Source of the DNA: Bacteroidota bacterium
Lineage (GTDB): Bacteria; Bacteroidota; Bacteroidia; Cytophagales; Cytophagaceae
DNA: 64,000 nt
Reading direction: 5' to 3'
NCBI GenBank assembly: GCA_023391415.1
Contig: JAEWAY010000010.1
Span: 1 to 64,000, forward strand
Shown here: piece by piece, positions 53,513 to 62,731 of the stretch
How positions within the stretch are numbered: the stretch's first letter is position 1
Layout of the letters: each line of letters opens with the position of its first letter
Notes under the pieces: model-generated
The model's database searches: none
Told to the model about the DNA's origin: nothing
What the model saw: the letters and a program-made list of their open reading frames with translations, nothing else
Translations under genes and position numbers: made by a program

Positions 53513-54361
53513 ATGACTTGGTTTCAACGTAAAGAAAAAGGTATCATCACACCGACCGAGCTAAAGAAGGAAGTTCCGGACGGCTTATGGCATCAATGCC
53601 AGGAATGTAAAGCTGTCTTCCTGACAAGTGAACTGGTGGAAAACGCGTATACGTGTACTCAATGTAATTACCATACCCGCGTAGGGTCAGCTGAATATTT
53701 TGAGATACTGTTTGACAACAACGAGTTTACAGAATTGGACAAGGGCATGATTTCCGGAAATCCGCTGGATTTTGAAGATTCTCAACCTTATCCCGACCGG
53801 GTCAAGGCGAGCCGTAAAAAAACGGGGCTTAACGACGCGGTTCGCACAGCATATGGCCAGATGAACGGATCGACCATCGTGATATCCTGCATGGATTTCA
53901 AATTTATCGGAGGTTCTATGGGATCAGTAGTGGGCGAAAAAATAGCGCGCGGTATCGATAAAGCGCGTGAACTGAAGGCGCCTTTTCTGATGATTTCCAA
54001 ATCGGGTGGAGCCCGAATGATGGAAGCCGGGTTTTCATTGATGCAGATGGCTAAAACATCGGCCAAACTGGCGCTCCTGGACAAGGAAGGATTGCCTTAT
54101 ATATCCCTGATGACGGACCCGACCACGGGGGGGGTTACCGCTTCATTCGCCATGCTTGGCGACTTTAATATCGCCGAGCCGGGCGCCCTCATCGGCTTTG
54201 CCGGACCAAGGGTAATCCGTGAAACCATCGGAAAAGACCTGCCTAAAGGTTTCCAAAGCGCGGAATTCTTGCTGGAGCACGGCTTTCTTGATTTTATCAT
54301 TGATCGCAAAGAGCTAAAAAATCAACTGTCCAGTCTGCTTTCCATGCTAAAAAAAGGTTAA
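53513..54361 (+). CDS. accD: Acetyl-CoA carboxylase carboxyltransferase subunit beta
   Basis: The beta subunit of the carboxyltransferase that makes malonyl-CoA, committing carbon to fatty acids. The 282-residue protein has the N-terminal zinc ribbon Cys29, Cys32, Cys48 and Cys51 (WHQCQECKAVF ... TCTQCNYH), followed by the crotonase-like core (GGSMGSVVGEKIARGID, GFAGPRVIRETIG). Length and motifs are standard. accA is not nearby. It is followed by a terminator. Confidence 0.97.
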   Translation: MTWFQRKEKGIITPTELKKEVPDGLWHQCQECKAVFLTSELVENAYTCTQCNYHTRVGSAEYFEILFDNNEFTELDKGMISGNPLDFEDSQPYPDRVKASRKKTGLNDAVRTAYGQMNGSTIVISCMDFKFIGGSMGSVVGEKIARGIDKARELKAPFLMISKSGGARMMEAGFSLMQMAKTSAKLALLDKEGLPYISLMTDPTTGGVTASFAMLGDFNIAEPGALIGFAGPRVIRETIGKDLPKGFQSAEFLLEHGFLDFIIDRKELKNQLSSLLSMLKKG

Positions 54362-54386
54362 AAAAGATATTGTTATAAAAATCAAC

Positions 54387-54433
54387 AGCCGAACGAAAGG
54401 CCATATCACGGCTTTAACTCGTTCGGCTATTTT
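54387..54433 (+). terminator. Terminator after accD
   Basis: AGCCGAACGA (54387-54396) pairs with TCGTTCGGCT (54419-54428), with an inner AAGGCC/GGCTT-like pairing, followed by ATTTTTATT. Confidence 0.75.
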
Positions 54434-54658
54434 TATTCCCCTTCATAATAAACGATCTGTAGCCTCACTTTATTTTAATTAACCATTACCAGGTTGTTAA
54501 CCATTCCGGTTCGGGGTAATGTACTTCTTTAGGTTGGAAACCCTCTCCCAGTCATACTTCTATTTGGACTCTTTCGACGGTGTCTGCAGGCATAGCCCTA
54601 CTTCATATACCGCTATCTCTCCAATTTCTTTTTTTCCGCAGCGATCGGTTCAGGCATA
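54434..54658. other. Gap between accD and class II aldolase
   Basis: No gene or recognisable promoter; two opposing genes end on either side, each with its own terminator. Confidence 0.5.
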
Positions 54659-54687
54659 AAAAAAAGCCCCGTTCGGGGCTTTTTTCT
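54659..54687. terminator. Bidirectional terminator after class II aldolase
   Basis: AAAAAAGCCCCG and CGGGGCTTTTTT form a strong perfect hairpin, T run on both strands. It ends the leftward aldolase transcript. Confidence 0.88.
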
Positions 54688-54707
54688 TTATAAATAGGAC
54701 GTTATAA

Positions 54708-55799
54708 TTACAGCTTGGAACAAGCGTCGATACAGTTAAGATCTTCAAACGCGCCTTTTAGTCTGCTCACCATACTTTCTTCGCCTTTTCTCAACCATAC
54801 TCTCGGATCGTAATGTTTTTTGTTGGGGCTGTCCGGACCATCAGGGTTACCGATTTGCCCTTGCAAATAACCTTCTTTCGCTTTGTAGTTTTTCAATACT
54901 CCTTCCCAGAACGCCCACTGCATATCGGTATCGATATTCATTTTGATGGCTCCGTAGCTAATCGCTTCACGAATCTCTTCTCTGCTGGAACCGGAACCGC
55001 CATGGAATACAAAATCCAATGGTTTTTCGGCCGCGAGACCGAAACGCTCTCTTACGTATTCCTGCGAGTTTTTAAGAATTTTCGGCTCCAGTTTTACGCT
55101 GCCAGGATTGTATACACCATGTACATTTCCAAAAGCGGCCGCGATAGTAAAGCGATCGCTTACTTTGCTCAATATCTCGTAAGCGTAGGCCACTTCTTCC
55201 GGCTGGGTATATAACCTTGATTTATCAACATCAGAGTTGTCAACACCGTCTTCCTCTCCACCTGTTACTCCGAGCTCGATCTCGATGGTCATACCCATCT
55301 TGTTCATACGCTCAAAATATTCTTTACTGATCGCCAGGTTTTCTTCGATAGATTCTTCGGAAAGATCGAGCATATGCGAAGAAAACAAAGGCTTGCCATT
55401 TACTTTGTAATAGGCTTCGCCCGCGCTCAGCAACCCGTCGATCCATGGAAGCAGATTTTTGGCGGCATGATCCGTATGAAGGATTACAGGCACTCCGTAA
55501 AACTCCGCCATCTGATGCACATGGTAAGCCGCGGAAACCGCTCCGGCGATCGCCGCGCGCTGGTTTTCATTTGAAATCGTTTTACCTGCATAAAATACTG
55601 ATCCACCATTTGAAAGCTGAATGATCACAGGTGAATTAACGGCTTTCGCGCACTCAAGAACCGCGTTGATAGAGTTGGTTCCTATAACATTTACAGCTGG
55701 CAGGGCAAATTGATGCTTCTTAGCGGCTTCAAAGATTTCCTGAACCTTGTCTCCACTAATAACTCCTTTTAGGGATGATTTATTTACGCTTTCAATCAT
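54708..55799 (-). CDS. fbaA: Class II fructose-bisphosphate aldolase
   Basis: Zinc-dependent aldolase of glycolysis and gluconeogenesis. The 363-residue protein has VPVILHTDHAAKNLLPWID (about 107-125) with its Zn-ligand and active-site Asp/His, GVTGGEEDGVDN (about 180) and the later AAFGNVHGVY and FHGGSGSS motifs with further His ligands. This pattern is the type A FbaA-like subfamily. It starts with ATG at 55799. The TATATTTA near its upstream side could be a weak -7 element. Confidence 0.95.
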   Translation of the reverse strand: MIESVNKSSLKGVISGDKVQEIFEAAKKHQFALPAVNVIGTNSINAVLECAKAVNSPVIIQLSNGGSVFYAGKTISNENQRAAIAGAVSAAYHVHQMAEFYGVPVILHTDHAAKNLLPWIDGLLSAGEAYYKVNGKPLFSSHMLDLSEESIEENLAISKEYFERMNKMGMTIEIELGVTGGEEDGVDNSDVDKSRLYTQPEEVAYAYEILSKVSDRFTIAAAFGNVHGVYNPGSVKLEPKILKNSQEYVRERFGLAAEKPLDFVFHGGSGSSREEIREAISYGAIKMNIDTDMQWAFWEGVLKNYKAKEGYLQGQIGNPDGPDSPNKKHYDPRVWLRKGEESMVSRLKGAFEDLNCIDACSKL

Positions 55800-55931
55800 A
55801 GGTGTAAAGTACTAATTATGTTTAAAGGGCTAAATATACATAAATAGACAGGATATTTGAAGAACAACACGGAAAATCCTTTTATTTCGCCCCCGCCAGC
55901 CTATCCCTCCCTGTTCGGACCAGACACTCGT

Positions 55932-56417
55932 TTACCGCCCTTTCGTATTGTCCCTTATACGCGTATCATATTCATCTCTCCGGTCTACCGCGACGAAGCG
56001 TCTCCTGTACCGATCACGCAAATCTCTTTCATCCTCCCTATTAAGACTGTAACCCTTGATATCCTCATCGTCCTGGTATACAGTGATCAAATCCGCCAAC
56101 CTATCGCCAAAACCCGGCAGATCCTCATATACAAAATGCCATATCGCGTGGGTATCCAGCTCCAGATAGTGATCCATTCCTCCGTATTGTAAGCCCTTGA
56201 GCACATCCCAGTCAAAATCTCCATGATTGTCCTTAAACTCATCGGTGAGCAGCGAAGCCGCTCCTCCTATCTGGGCTAACTGCGCGAAAACCGCCTCCTG
56301 CACTTGCTCCTGCCGGGCAAACTCAGTTTGATTGGAATATTCCGTATATCCCATAATCTCCCGGATGGAGTCCCGAATATCTATCAGTCTGATTATGTCC
56401 TCTTCCTTTATCGCCAT
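55932..56417 (-). CDS. HepT-like (DUF86/HEPN) protein with degraded active site
   Basis: A 161-residue protein from the ATG at 56417 (MAIKEEDIIRL). The helical layout DIRDSIREIMGY, then AVFAQLAQIGGAASLL, then LDTHAIWHFVYEDLP matches HepT toxins. The canonical Rx4HxY motif is altered: Gln77 replaces Arg, and Asp82-His83-Tyr84 replace H-x-Y. No MntA-type nucleotidyltransferase is adjacent. A charged C-terminal tail of about 50 residues is additional. Possibly a domesticated or inactive HEPN protein; assignment is by my alignment. Confidence 0.6.
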   Translation of the reverse strand: MAIKEEDIIRLIDIRDSIREIMGYTEYSNQTEFARQEQVQEAVFAQLAQIGGAASLLTDEFKDNHGDFDWDVLKGLQYGGMDHYLELDTHAIWHFVYEDLPGFGDRLADLITVYQDDEDIKGYSLNREDERDLRDRYRRRFVAVDRRDEYDTRIRDNTKGR

Positions 56418-56589
56418 ACCCTCTTCCTTTACTCTAACTAATAAAATCGTCGTCTTAATAAAAAAACATTTATCAGCACCGGCAAAGTTCACTCTACATA
56501 AATCGCGCGTATAGATATCTCAAACGGCAAAAAAAAATGGCTGTCGTATGCAAACAGCCATCACGAATCCGATTGGAAATTCTTAAGCT

Positions 56590-57027
56590 TCACGCTTCTT
56601 GTCTGAGCTGAGCTTTTACCCTAAAATCAACTCCTTTGAGCGCTTTGGCTACCGGACAGTTTTTTTTGACTTCATCCACGTGTTTCTGAAAAGTTGACAG
56701 ATCCATACGCTCCACATCGGCGTCTACATTGACTTCGATCCGACTTATGGTAAATCCATCGCTCGATTTTTCGAGAAGCACCTTGTCGCTGGTATGTATT
56801 TTCCTGACCTTAAATCCATCGGCGCTCAGCGCGTTGGCCAGCGCCATGGAAAAGCAGGAAGCATGGGCGGCAGCGATCAATTCTTCGGGATTGGAGCCAT
56901 CACGGTCTTCAAAACGGGTAGCGAAGTTGTATGAGGCTTCCTTTACGACTCCACTCTCCAATGAAAACATTCCCTCGCCATCTTTCAGATTTCCTTTCCA
57001 GACAGCATGCGCTTTTTTCTGAATCAT
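56590..57027 (-). CDS. OsmC family peroxiredoxin
   Basis: A 145-residue OsmC-type organic hydroperoxide reductase. Its two redox-active cysteines are Cys58 (HASCFSMALANAL) and Cys124 (KNCPVAKAL). The NPEELIAAAHA segment that precedes the first is typical. The gene is divergent from the 1-Cys peroxiredoxin gene, and both may respond to peroxide, but no shared operator is evident. Confidence 0.93.
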   Translation of the reverse strand: MIQKKAHAVWKGNLKDGEGMFSLESGVVKEASYNFATRFEDRDGSNPEELIAAAHASCFSMALANALSADGFKVRKIHTSDKVLLEKSSDGFTISRIEVNVDADVERMDLSTFQKHVDEVKKNCPVAKALKGVDFRVKAQLRQEA

Positions 57028-57165
57028 AAATATTCGGTTTAGTTAGATGAAAATTTGAAATATGGTCCTATATTTAGACGTATTTCTGAAACAAGAACGG
57101 AACGGATTTTGTTTGAGAATACACAGGTTCTATAATTTTTAACACTACATTATTCCTAGATAATT

Positions 57166-57804
57166 ATGGCAACATTAAGACTTGGAGACGTGGCTCCCGA
57201 CTTTACCGCGGAAACCACTGAAGGCACTATCAACTTTCATGAATGGATTGGTGACAAATGGTGTGTATTGTTTTCACATCCCGCGGACTATACTCCAGTA
57301 TGTACCACTGAATTGGGCATGGTTTCCCGTTATAAAAAAGAGTTTGACAAACGCGATACAAAAGTAATCGCCGTAAGTGTGGATCCTCTTGATTCGCATA
57401 GAGGCTGGGTAAAAGATATCAACGAAACGCAAAGCTGCGTGGTGGATTATCCAATCATAGCGGATCCGAATCGTAAAGTGGCCACGCTGTACGATATGAT
57501 TCACCCGAACGCCAATGAAACGTTTACCGTACGGTCGGTATTTATCGTAGGACCGGATAAAAAGATTAAACTTACTCTGACCTATCCAGCTTCTACCGGA
57601 AGAAACTTTGACGAGATACTAAGGGTTATCGACTCGCTACAACTGACTGCCAACTACTCAGTGGCGACTCCGGCCAACTGGAAAGATGGCGAGGACGTAG
57701 TTATTTCTCCCGCTATCAAAAACGCGGACATTCCGGCCAAGTTTCCCAAAGGCCATAAAGAAATAAAGCCCTATCTGCGTACGACGCCGCAGCCCAATAA
57801 ATAA
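57166..57804 (+). CDS. 1-Cys (Prx6-type) peroxiredoxin
   Basis: A 212-residue thiol peroxidase. The peroxidatic Cys46 lies in HPADYTPVCTTELG, the PxxxTxxC active site. FTVRSVFIVG holds the conserved Arg. The long C-terminal domain (VATPANWKDGEDVVISPAI) is the Prx6 hallmark. No conventional resolving Cys is present. A weak promoter-like TTG/TAATTTTT pair lies upstream near 57110-57140. Followed by a strong terminator. Confidence 0.95.
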   Translation: MATLRLGDVAPDFTAETTEGTINFHEWIGDKWCVLFSHPADYTPVCTTELGMVSRYKKEFDKRDTKVIAVSVDPLDSHRGWVKDINETQSCVVDYPIIADPNRKVATLYDMIHPNANETFTVRSVFIVGPDKKIKLTLTYPASTGRNFDEILRVIDSLQLTANYSVATPANWKDGEDVVISPAIKNADIPAKFPKGHKEIKPYLRTTPQPNK

Positions 57805-57813
57805 TCTATCGAC

Positions 57814-57846
57814 AAAACCCCGGATACCCGGGGTTTTATTTTTTTA
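57814..57846 (+). terminator. Terminator after peroxiredoxin
   Basis: AAAACCCCGG (57814-57823) and CCGGGGTTTT flank an ATAC loop; T-rich tail follows. Confidence 0.88.
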
Positions 57847-58015
57847 TGTAATGGGAAAAAAATATGTCCCATTTTACCCTGCAAGTTGTCATTTTTTACA
57901 TCCTTTCTGATTTGTTTCTGTATTAGTTTTGTACTGTTATCAGATCGCTGTCAAGCCAACATTAATATAAGAAATCAACAATGGAATCTTATCATAACTC
58001 TTAGAAGCAATAACT

Positions 58016-58405
58016 ATGAACTCCGCTATCCAGGATTATAACGACTCGCGAGCAGGCGAGGAAAAGACCATATGCGACCTATTGGCATATGAGATCAGCG
58101 ATTGCCTGCCCGACGCGGAAAACAAAATATGGCACGCCCATCCGGTATGGTTTCTGGAAGGAAACCCCATAATCGGGTACAGTAAACTGAAAGACTGCAT
58201 ACGCCTGCTTTTCTGGAGCGGCCAGTCTTTTGAAGAAGAAGATTTGCAAAAAGAAGGGAAATTTAAGGCTGCCGAAGTTCGATATACTTCCCCTGATCAG
58301 ATTAAAAGGGAAGATTTGCGTCGCTGGCTTAAAAAAGCGAGAGAGATTCAATGGGATTATAAGAATCTTATCAAACGGAAGGGAGTACTCGAACGATTAA
58401 AATAA
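58016..58405 (+). CDS. DUF1801-like (YdhG-type) protein
   Basis: A 129-residue protein. Its central part (DAENKIWHAHPVWFLEGNPIIGYSKLKDCIRLLFWSG) and the C-terminal RRWLKKAREIQWDYK resemble the DUF1801/YdhG family. These share a small alpha/beta fold, and their function is not established. It is followed 4 nt later by a small DNA-binding-like gene, so the two are likely co-transcribed. Confidence 0.7.
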   Translation: MNSAIQDYNDSRAGEEKTICDLLAYEISDCLPDAENKIWHAHPVWFLEGNPIIGYSKLKDCIRLLFWSGQSFEEEDLQKEGKFKAAEVRYTSPDQIKREDLRRWLKKAREIQWDYKNLIKRKGVLERLK

Positions 58406-58409
58406 CCGG

Positions 58410-58703
58410 ATGATGGTCAACCCAAAAACGTCGCGCGTATGTGAAAAAGGGCACCAGTACTACAAGTCTTCGGACTGTCCTACCTGCCCGGACTGTGAAC
58501 GCGAACGAGCCCCGGAATCCGGATTCCTTTCCAAACTCAGCGCTCCCGCGAGACGGGCTCTGGAACATGAGAATATTCTGACTCTGCAAAAACTGGCCAT
58601 ATGGTCCAAAAAGGAGGTACTCGCGCTACATGGTATAGGTCCCGCTTCGATTCCGATACTTGAAAAAGAACTGAAAATGGCTGGACTTGGGTTTAGGGAA
58701 TAA
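58410..58703 (+). CDS. RNA polymerase alpha-CTD-like helix-hairpin-helix protein
   Basis: A 97-residue protein. The N-terminal part (CEKGHQYYKSSDCPTCPDCERER) is a Cys/His zinc-ribbon-like module. The C-terminal part (LSAPARRALEHENILTLQKLAIWSKKEVLALHGIGPASIPILEKEL) matches the helix-hairpin-helix of the RNA polymerase alpha C-terminal domain. Such small proteins in this phylum are annotated with that domain; DNA binding is probable, but the target is unknown. ATG at 58410 or the next ATG at 58413. Confidence 0.75.
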   Translation: MMVNPKTSRVCEKGHQYYKSSDCPTCPDCERERAPESGFLSKLSAPARRALEHENILTLQKLAIWSKKEVLALHGIGPASIPILEKELKMAGLGFRE

Positions 58704-58804
58704 AATAATTTCACTATATCCGTATTATACACGCGTATTTGTCCATTGTAATAATTAAAAACGCGCATACTTTAAGCCATTGCAGGATGAACCCTGAGGA
58801 AAAG

Positions 58805-58839
58805 AACGGCAAGAATAAGGTACCTTATTTCTTGCCGTT
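58805..58839. terminator. Inverted repeat ending the small-gene pair
   Basis: AACGGCAAGAATAAGGTA pairs with TACCTTATTTCTTGCCGTT with one bulged nt, followed by T-rich sequence. It lies 102 nt after the last stop, and may stop transcription in both directions. Confidence 0.7.
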
Positions 58840-58969
58840 TATATAATTTCCTGTTTACTTTTTCCTCTGCGAATATGCACTAAAGGATTAAATAAACGAC
58901 AAAGCCCGGATATTCCATGCTTGTTGTTTATTGAGTTCTTTCATAGAGAAAATCATGCTATACATAAGG

Positions 58970-61900
58970 CTATCGAACCAACAGTTTCATGTTACGATAC
59001 CCACCCTGCCCAGTATGTATTTGTACCATATAAAATCCCGAAGACAACTTCGGTATTAATTTTTTGTCCCCCTCAAAAAAAGTTTCACCAGTTATTCCCA
59101 ATATCCTGACATATTTCACTTCCTCCTCGCTATCGATCGTAAAACTTCCATCATCACTCGGATTGGGATATATAGACACAAGGAAGTCAGATGAGGTAGA
59201 GGCGACTAAGGAAGTAACCGGAACCGTTCCCTTGAGATATACATAAAAGTCAAAGCCGCTGGCCTGCTCAAATACACCACAGGTATTGGCAACCGCGTAG
59301 CCTGGTTCACTGATTAAATAACGAAGCCTGGACAAGCCTGTACCCATATTATCAGGCAACTGGAAACGAAATGTGCCGGAACAAGCAAAATCATCTGCCA
59401 TTCTTTCTACTACAATCTCCTCTTCTGAAAACTCGCTATCTCGGTTCACATCCAGATATACCCGGATATTTCTTTGACTTCCGGAAGACCCTGTCTCGCA
59501 AGGATATTTTAACGAAACAAACAAGTCGTAGGTAGCGTCATGGTATAAGGTATCGACAGGGTTATAGAGATATGGAAATTTGAATTTATTATTGTCAGAG
59601 CAATTGGATATCCCTCTATATAGAATCTGCTTCCTTTTCCCATCTTTCGTCTGCCAGACATAGGACAGAGGTTCAATACAATTGCTATTCTTAAATTCGG
59701 GGGTGCAGTAGCCCTCAAAATCCTCGATTGTCAATGTATTGGAAAGTAACTCACCTCCAAGTGAACGTATTTGGTATTTCAGCAGTGTATCCACCTCCAT
59801 CAGACGAATGTCTTCATAGTAGCCATTGGTCAGAAGAATCGTGTCCAACCTCAGGATATTGTTAACGTTGCCATTATAGGATCTGTACAGCAAGGCTTTT
59901 ATTCCATCCATACCGTTTTCGACATTCCATTCAAGTCTGGGAACATTCCCTTCATACGCCCCACTCAATTGAAAAATGACGTCAGTGCCAGCGTCATCTA
60001 CCTCGACCAAAGCCGTATTGCTCAGCAACGCTCCATTAATGGCATCTTTTATGACATAGAAATATGTTCCATTTGAGCCAACCAGATCCGACAAGGTTAA
60101 TTGATCCAGACGAGGCGTTCCTATCAGCAAAAGAGTTTCCGCGGATCTTCCGCGATAAACATTTACACGCGTTTCCCCAGCAATATTATCGTAAGACCAG
60201 ACCAGTTTATTTAGGTAGGAGCCCTGACGTACAGCGGACAATACCACTGGCAGGCTGTTGAGTCTATCTTTAATTTCTATTTCATAATCTTTGGTTTCAC
60301 CCAGAGAAAGAGCTTTGCAAGCTGTCATTTTGGAATCATTGCTTATACGAACCCTCAATCCGGTAAATCCCGGAAGCGCTTCATCCGGAACATAAATTGT
60401 CCCGGTATAGGTGGTACCGGACGAGACAAGTTGAAACTCCTCGTTCGCGTCATCAAAATCACCGTCCTGATTAAAGTCAATCCAGGCTTTTACCCTAGCG
60501 AGATAATACGAACCATTTCTTGTTTTCTGCTTTATACTAACGGTATAAAGACTTCTTTTGTACATTGAAGTGGCCGCTCCTTCATACAGTTGATATCCGC
60601 TTTGGGAGCATGTTTCCGACTGCCGGAACTTTGTTTCTCCCTGAATAGTTATTTCCTCCGTTTCATATTCAGCATTGCAAGCCGAAATAAAAGAAGGGAC
60701 GCAATAAGTATAGGAATCTATTTGGGTACTGACAGTATTGCTTAGAAGGGCTTGATCATTAAGATTTCTCAAGAAATAGGTGTATTCGCCATTCCCAAAT
60801 ACCGGTAACTGGTATGCCAACTGATCGACCGACAGAGTATCCAGCACCCTTGTTTCTTGTCCGTTGTCCATGTATATGGTAACCATCGATCCCTGCGGCA
60901 ATCCGCTATTAGTCCATCTGAGTTTAGCATCATCGCCGATTGTAAGCTGGAGAGGGTAATTTGAAGGACGATCGCTGACTTCGATCAGGTAATCCTGAGT
61001 TTCTCCATAAGAAGTATTTCCACAAGCCGATATGGAGGCGTCTCCGGAATCCACAATTCTAATCCGTGCTCTTTTGATACCTGGTTTTACGGAAGTATTC
61101 ATGATTAATCTGGCAACATAGGCGTTCATAGCTGATGAATAGTTGACCATCCAGCGTTCATTTTCTTCATCAAAAGTTCCGTCTTCGTTCAGATCGATCC
61201 ATAACAATACCTTGAAGAGAGGGAAAATGACGCCTTTTGTCATCTGTGTCACTTTTAATTGATAAGGGATTTCCTTGTACATGGCAATCGTATCCGCGAA
61301 GTAAAAGTCATACGCGTAATCGGAGCATTCACTTATATGTTCAAGTTTTGTTTCGCCGTAAAATCCAACGCTCTTGATTCCGATATAAGGATATTCTCCA
61401 TTATATGTATAATTGTCCTGCAGGCATTGCTTGTTATTGAGCGGAAAGCAATAGCTTTCAGAGGTAGTATAACTGGCTGCCACGCTAAAACCATCAGGCG
61501 AATTTAAAGGCTTTAATCTAAAGTAATAGGTCGTATGATTCTTTAGATTTTCTACAATGACATCCCTTGAAGCAGCAGATATAATGGAGGAAAAATGGAA
61601 ATTCTGATCATTGCCCTCTGAAATTTCCAATACATAGGCCAAAGCGTCAGTCTGGCTGTCTTTCCATTTCAAACGAACTCCATAGACAGGGTCGGCAACA
61701 GCTACCAGATCAACAGGCGGCAGAAGGCTTCCGCAGGTATTTGTCCATCTGGAACGGACTGGTAAATCTTTGTAACTCCGCATCAATTCATTCTGATCTG
61801 AGGTAAACTCTTCGGGCTTGCAACCATTGTAGTAAGACATAATGTTGTTCAACATTGGTTGATACCTATCACCGTTCAGGTCATATAATTCTTCGGTATA

Positions 61901-62626
61901 AACACAGCCCGGAAAATACACCGGACCGCCAGGAACATGAGGATCCGCGGGAGTATCGCAAAGATAGTCGCCCGCGTTCTCACAGTTAGCCCCGGCACCC
62001 CTCGTCACCAATTCCCTAAGAGCAATGTTCGCGTTGTTACTATTATTGAAGGTATGCTGAAGACCGTAAAAATGGCCCATTTCATGGGTCAGCGTATATT
62101 CATCCGAAGCCTGGCTCATATATATCCGCAAAGGACCATAAGGTAGATAGGCAAAACCGCCCACCTCAGATCCATTCCTTTTGACAGACCTGTAATAAAT
62201 CACGTTGATGGCGTCAGGCTCTTCCTCTCCGATAGGCAAATCTGTGGAACTGTCATCGGACGAAAAGCGATAGGTAAGATCCGACGCGATATAATTGATT
62301 TGCCCGCATAGGTAAAACTGGATGTTTATTTGGGCAAAATGACGATTCATTAAAGTAAACGATTCCATAAATCGCGGCATATTTACACCTCCTTCACCAT
62401 CGCTTCGGGTCATCACATGCAGCTTTACGGGTACGTACATAGTAGATCCAGAGGTGACGCGCTGTCCGGATGCCGTTTTTCTTACTTGGCGCAGGGTTTC
62501 CAGATATGAGATTTGCTCTTCTTCTGTCATATGAAAACCGCACTGGGCATATCCTTCACCTGTCCACTGGAAGAAAAAGAACAAAATTCCCAATAGGGTA
62601 AATAAATTTTTTGTTGAACGCGACAT
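58970..62626 (-). CDS. Secreted M43-type metalloprotease with GEVED-like domains and T9SS sorting signal
   Basis: A 1,218-residue protein with a signal peptide (LFTLLGILFFFFQWTGEGYA). The N-terminal protease has HEMGHFYGLQH (about 177-187), the metzincin zinc motif HExxHxxGxxH, with a Met-turn NNIMSYYNG near 263. This suits the pappalysin (M43) family. A fibronectin III-like domain follows (about 300-385). Three GEVED-type beta modules come next, each with a DxNxDGxF-like loop (WIDLNEDGTFD, WIDFNQDGDFD, YLDVNRDSEFS). The C-terminal 75 residues (IYPNPSDDGSFTID ... GFYMVQIHTGQGGYRNMKLLVR) form a type IX sorting domain, so it is exported and probably anchored or released extracellularly. Confidence 0.9.
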   Translation of the reverse strand: MSRSTKNLFTLLGILFFFFQWTGEGYAQCGFHMTEEEQISYLETLRQVRKTASGQRVTSGSTMYVPVKLHVMTRSDGEGGVNMPRFMESFTLMNRHFAQINIQFYLCGQINYIASDLTYRFSSDDSSTDLPIGEEEPDAINVIYYRSVKRNGSEVGGFAYLPYGPLRIYMSQASDEYTLTHEMGHFYGLQHTFNNSNNANIALRELVTRGAGANCENAGDYLCDTPADPHVPGGPVYFPGCVYTEELYDLNGDRYQPMLNNIMSYYNGCKPEEFTSDQNELMRSYKDLPVRSRWTNTCGSLLPPVDLVAVADPVYGVRLKWKDSQTDALAYVLEISEGNDQNFHFSSIISAASRDVIVENLKNHTTYYFRLKPLNSPDGFSVAASYTTSESYCFPLNNKQCLQDNYTYNGEYPYIGIKSVGFYGETKLEHISECSDYAYDFYFADTIAMYKEIPYQLKVTQMTKGVIFPLFKVLLWIDLNEDGTFDEENERWMVNYSSAMNAYVARLIMNTSVKPGIKRARIRIVDSGDASISACGNTSYGETQDYLIEVSDRPSNYPLQLTIGDDAKLRWTNSGLPQGSMVTIYMDNGQETRVLDTLSVDQLAYQLPVFGNGEYTYFLRNLNDQALLSNTVSTQIDSYTYCVPSFISACNAEYETEEITIQGETKFRQSETCSQSGYQLYEGAATSMYKRSLYTVSIKQKTRNGSYYLARVKAWIDFNQDGDFDDANEEFQLVSSGTTYTGTIYVPDEALPGFTGLRVRISNDSKMTACKALSLGETKDYEIEIKDRLNSLPVVLSAVRQGSYLNKLVWSYDNIAGETRVNVYRGRSAETLLLIGTPRLDQLTLSDLVGSNGTYFYVIKDAINGALLSNTALVEVDDAGTDVIFQLSGAYEGNVPRLEWNVENGMDGIKALLYRSYNGNVNNILRLDTILLTNGYYEDIRLMEVDTLLKYQIRSLGGELLSNTLTIEDFEGYCTPEFKNSNCIEPLSYVWQTKDGKRKQILYRGISNCSDNNKFKFPYLYNPVDTLYHDATYDLFVSLKYPCETGSSGSQRNIRVYLDVNRDSEFSEEEIVVERMADDFACSGTFRFQLPDNMGTGLSRLRYLISEPGYAVANTCGVFEQASGFDFYVYLKGTVPVTSLVASTSSDFLVSIYPNPSDDGSFTIDSEEEVKYVRILGITGETFFEGDKKLIPKLSSGFYMVQIHTGQGGYRNMKLLVR

Positions 62627-62731
62627 ATATTTTTAACTTATTATAGATTTAAGATAAGCGTTATTGTCAGATAACTTGCTCTTAATGAATAGCTATGAGA
62701 CTCCGGAATACTTTTTGAGATTTACAGGATA

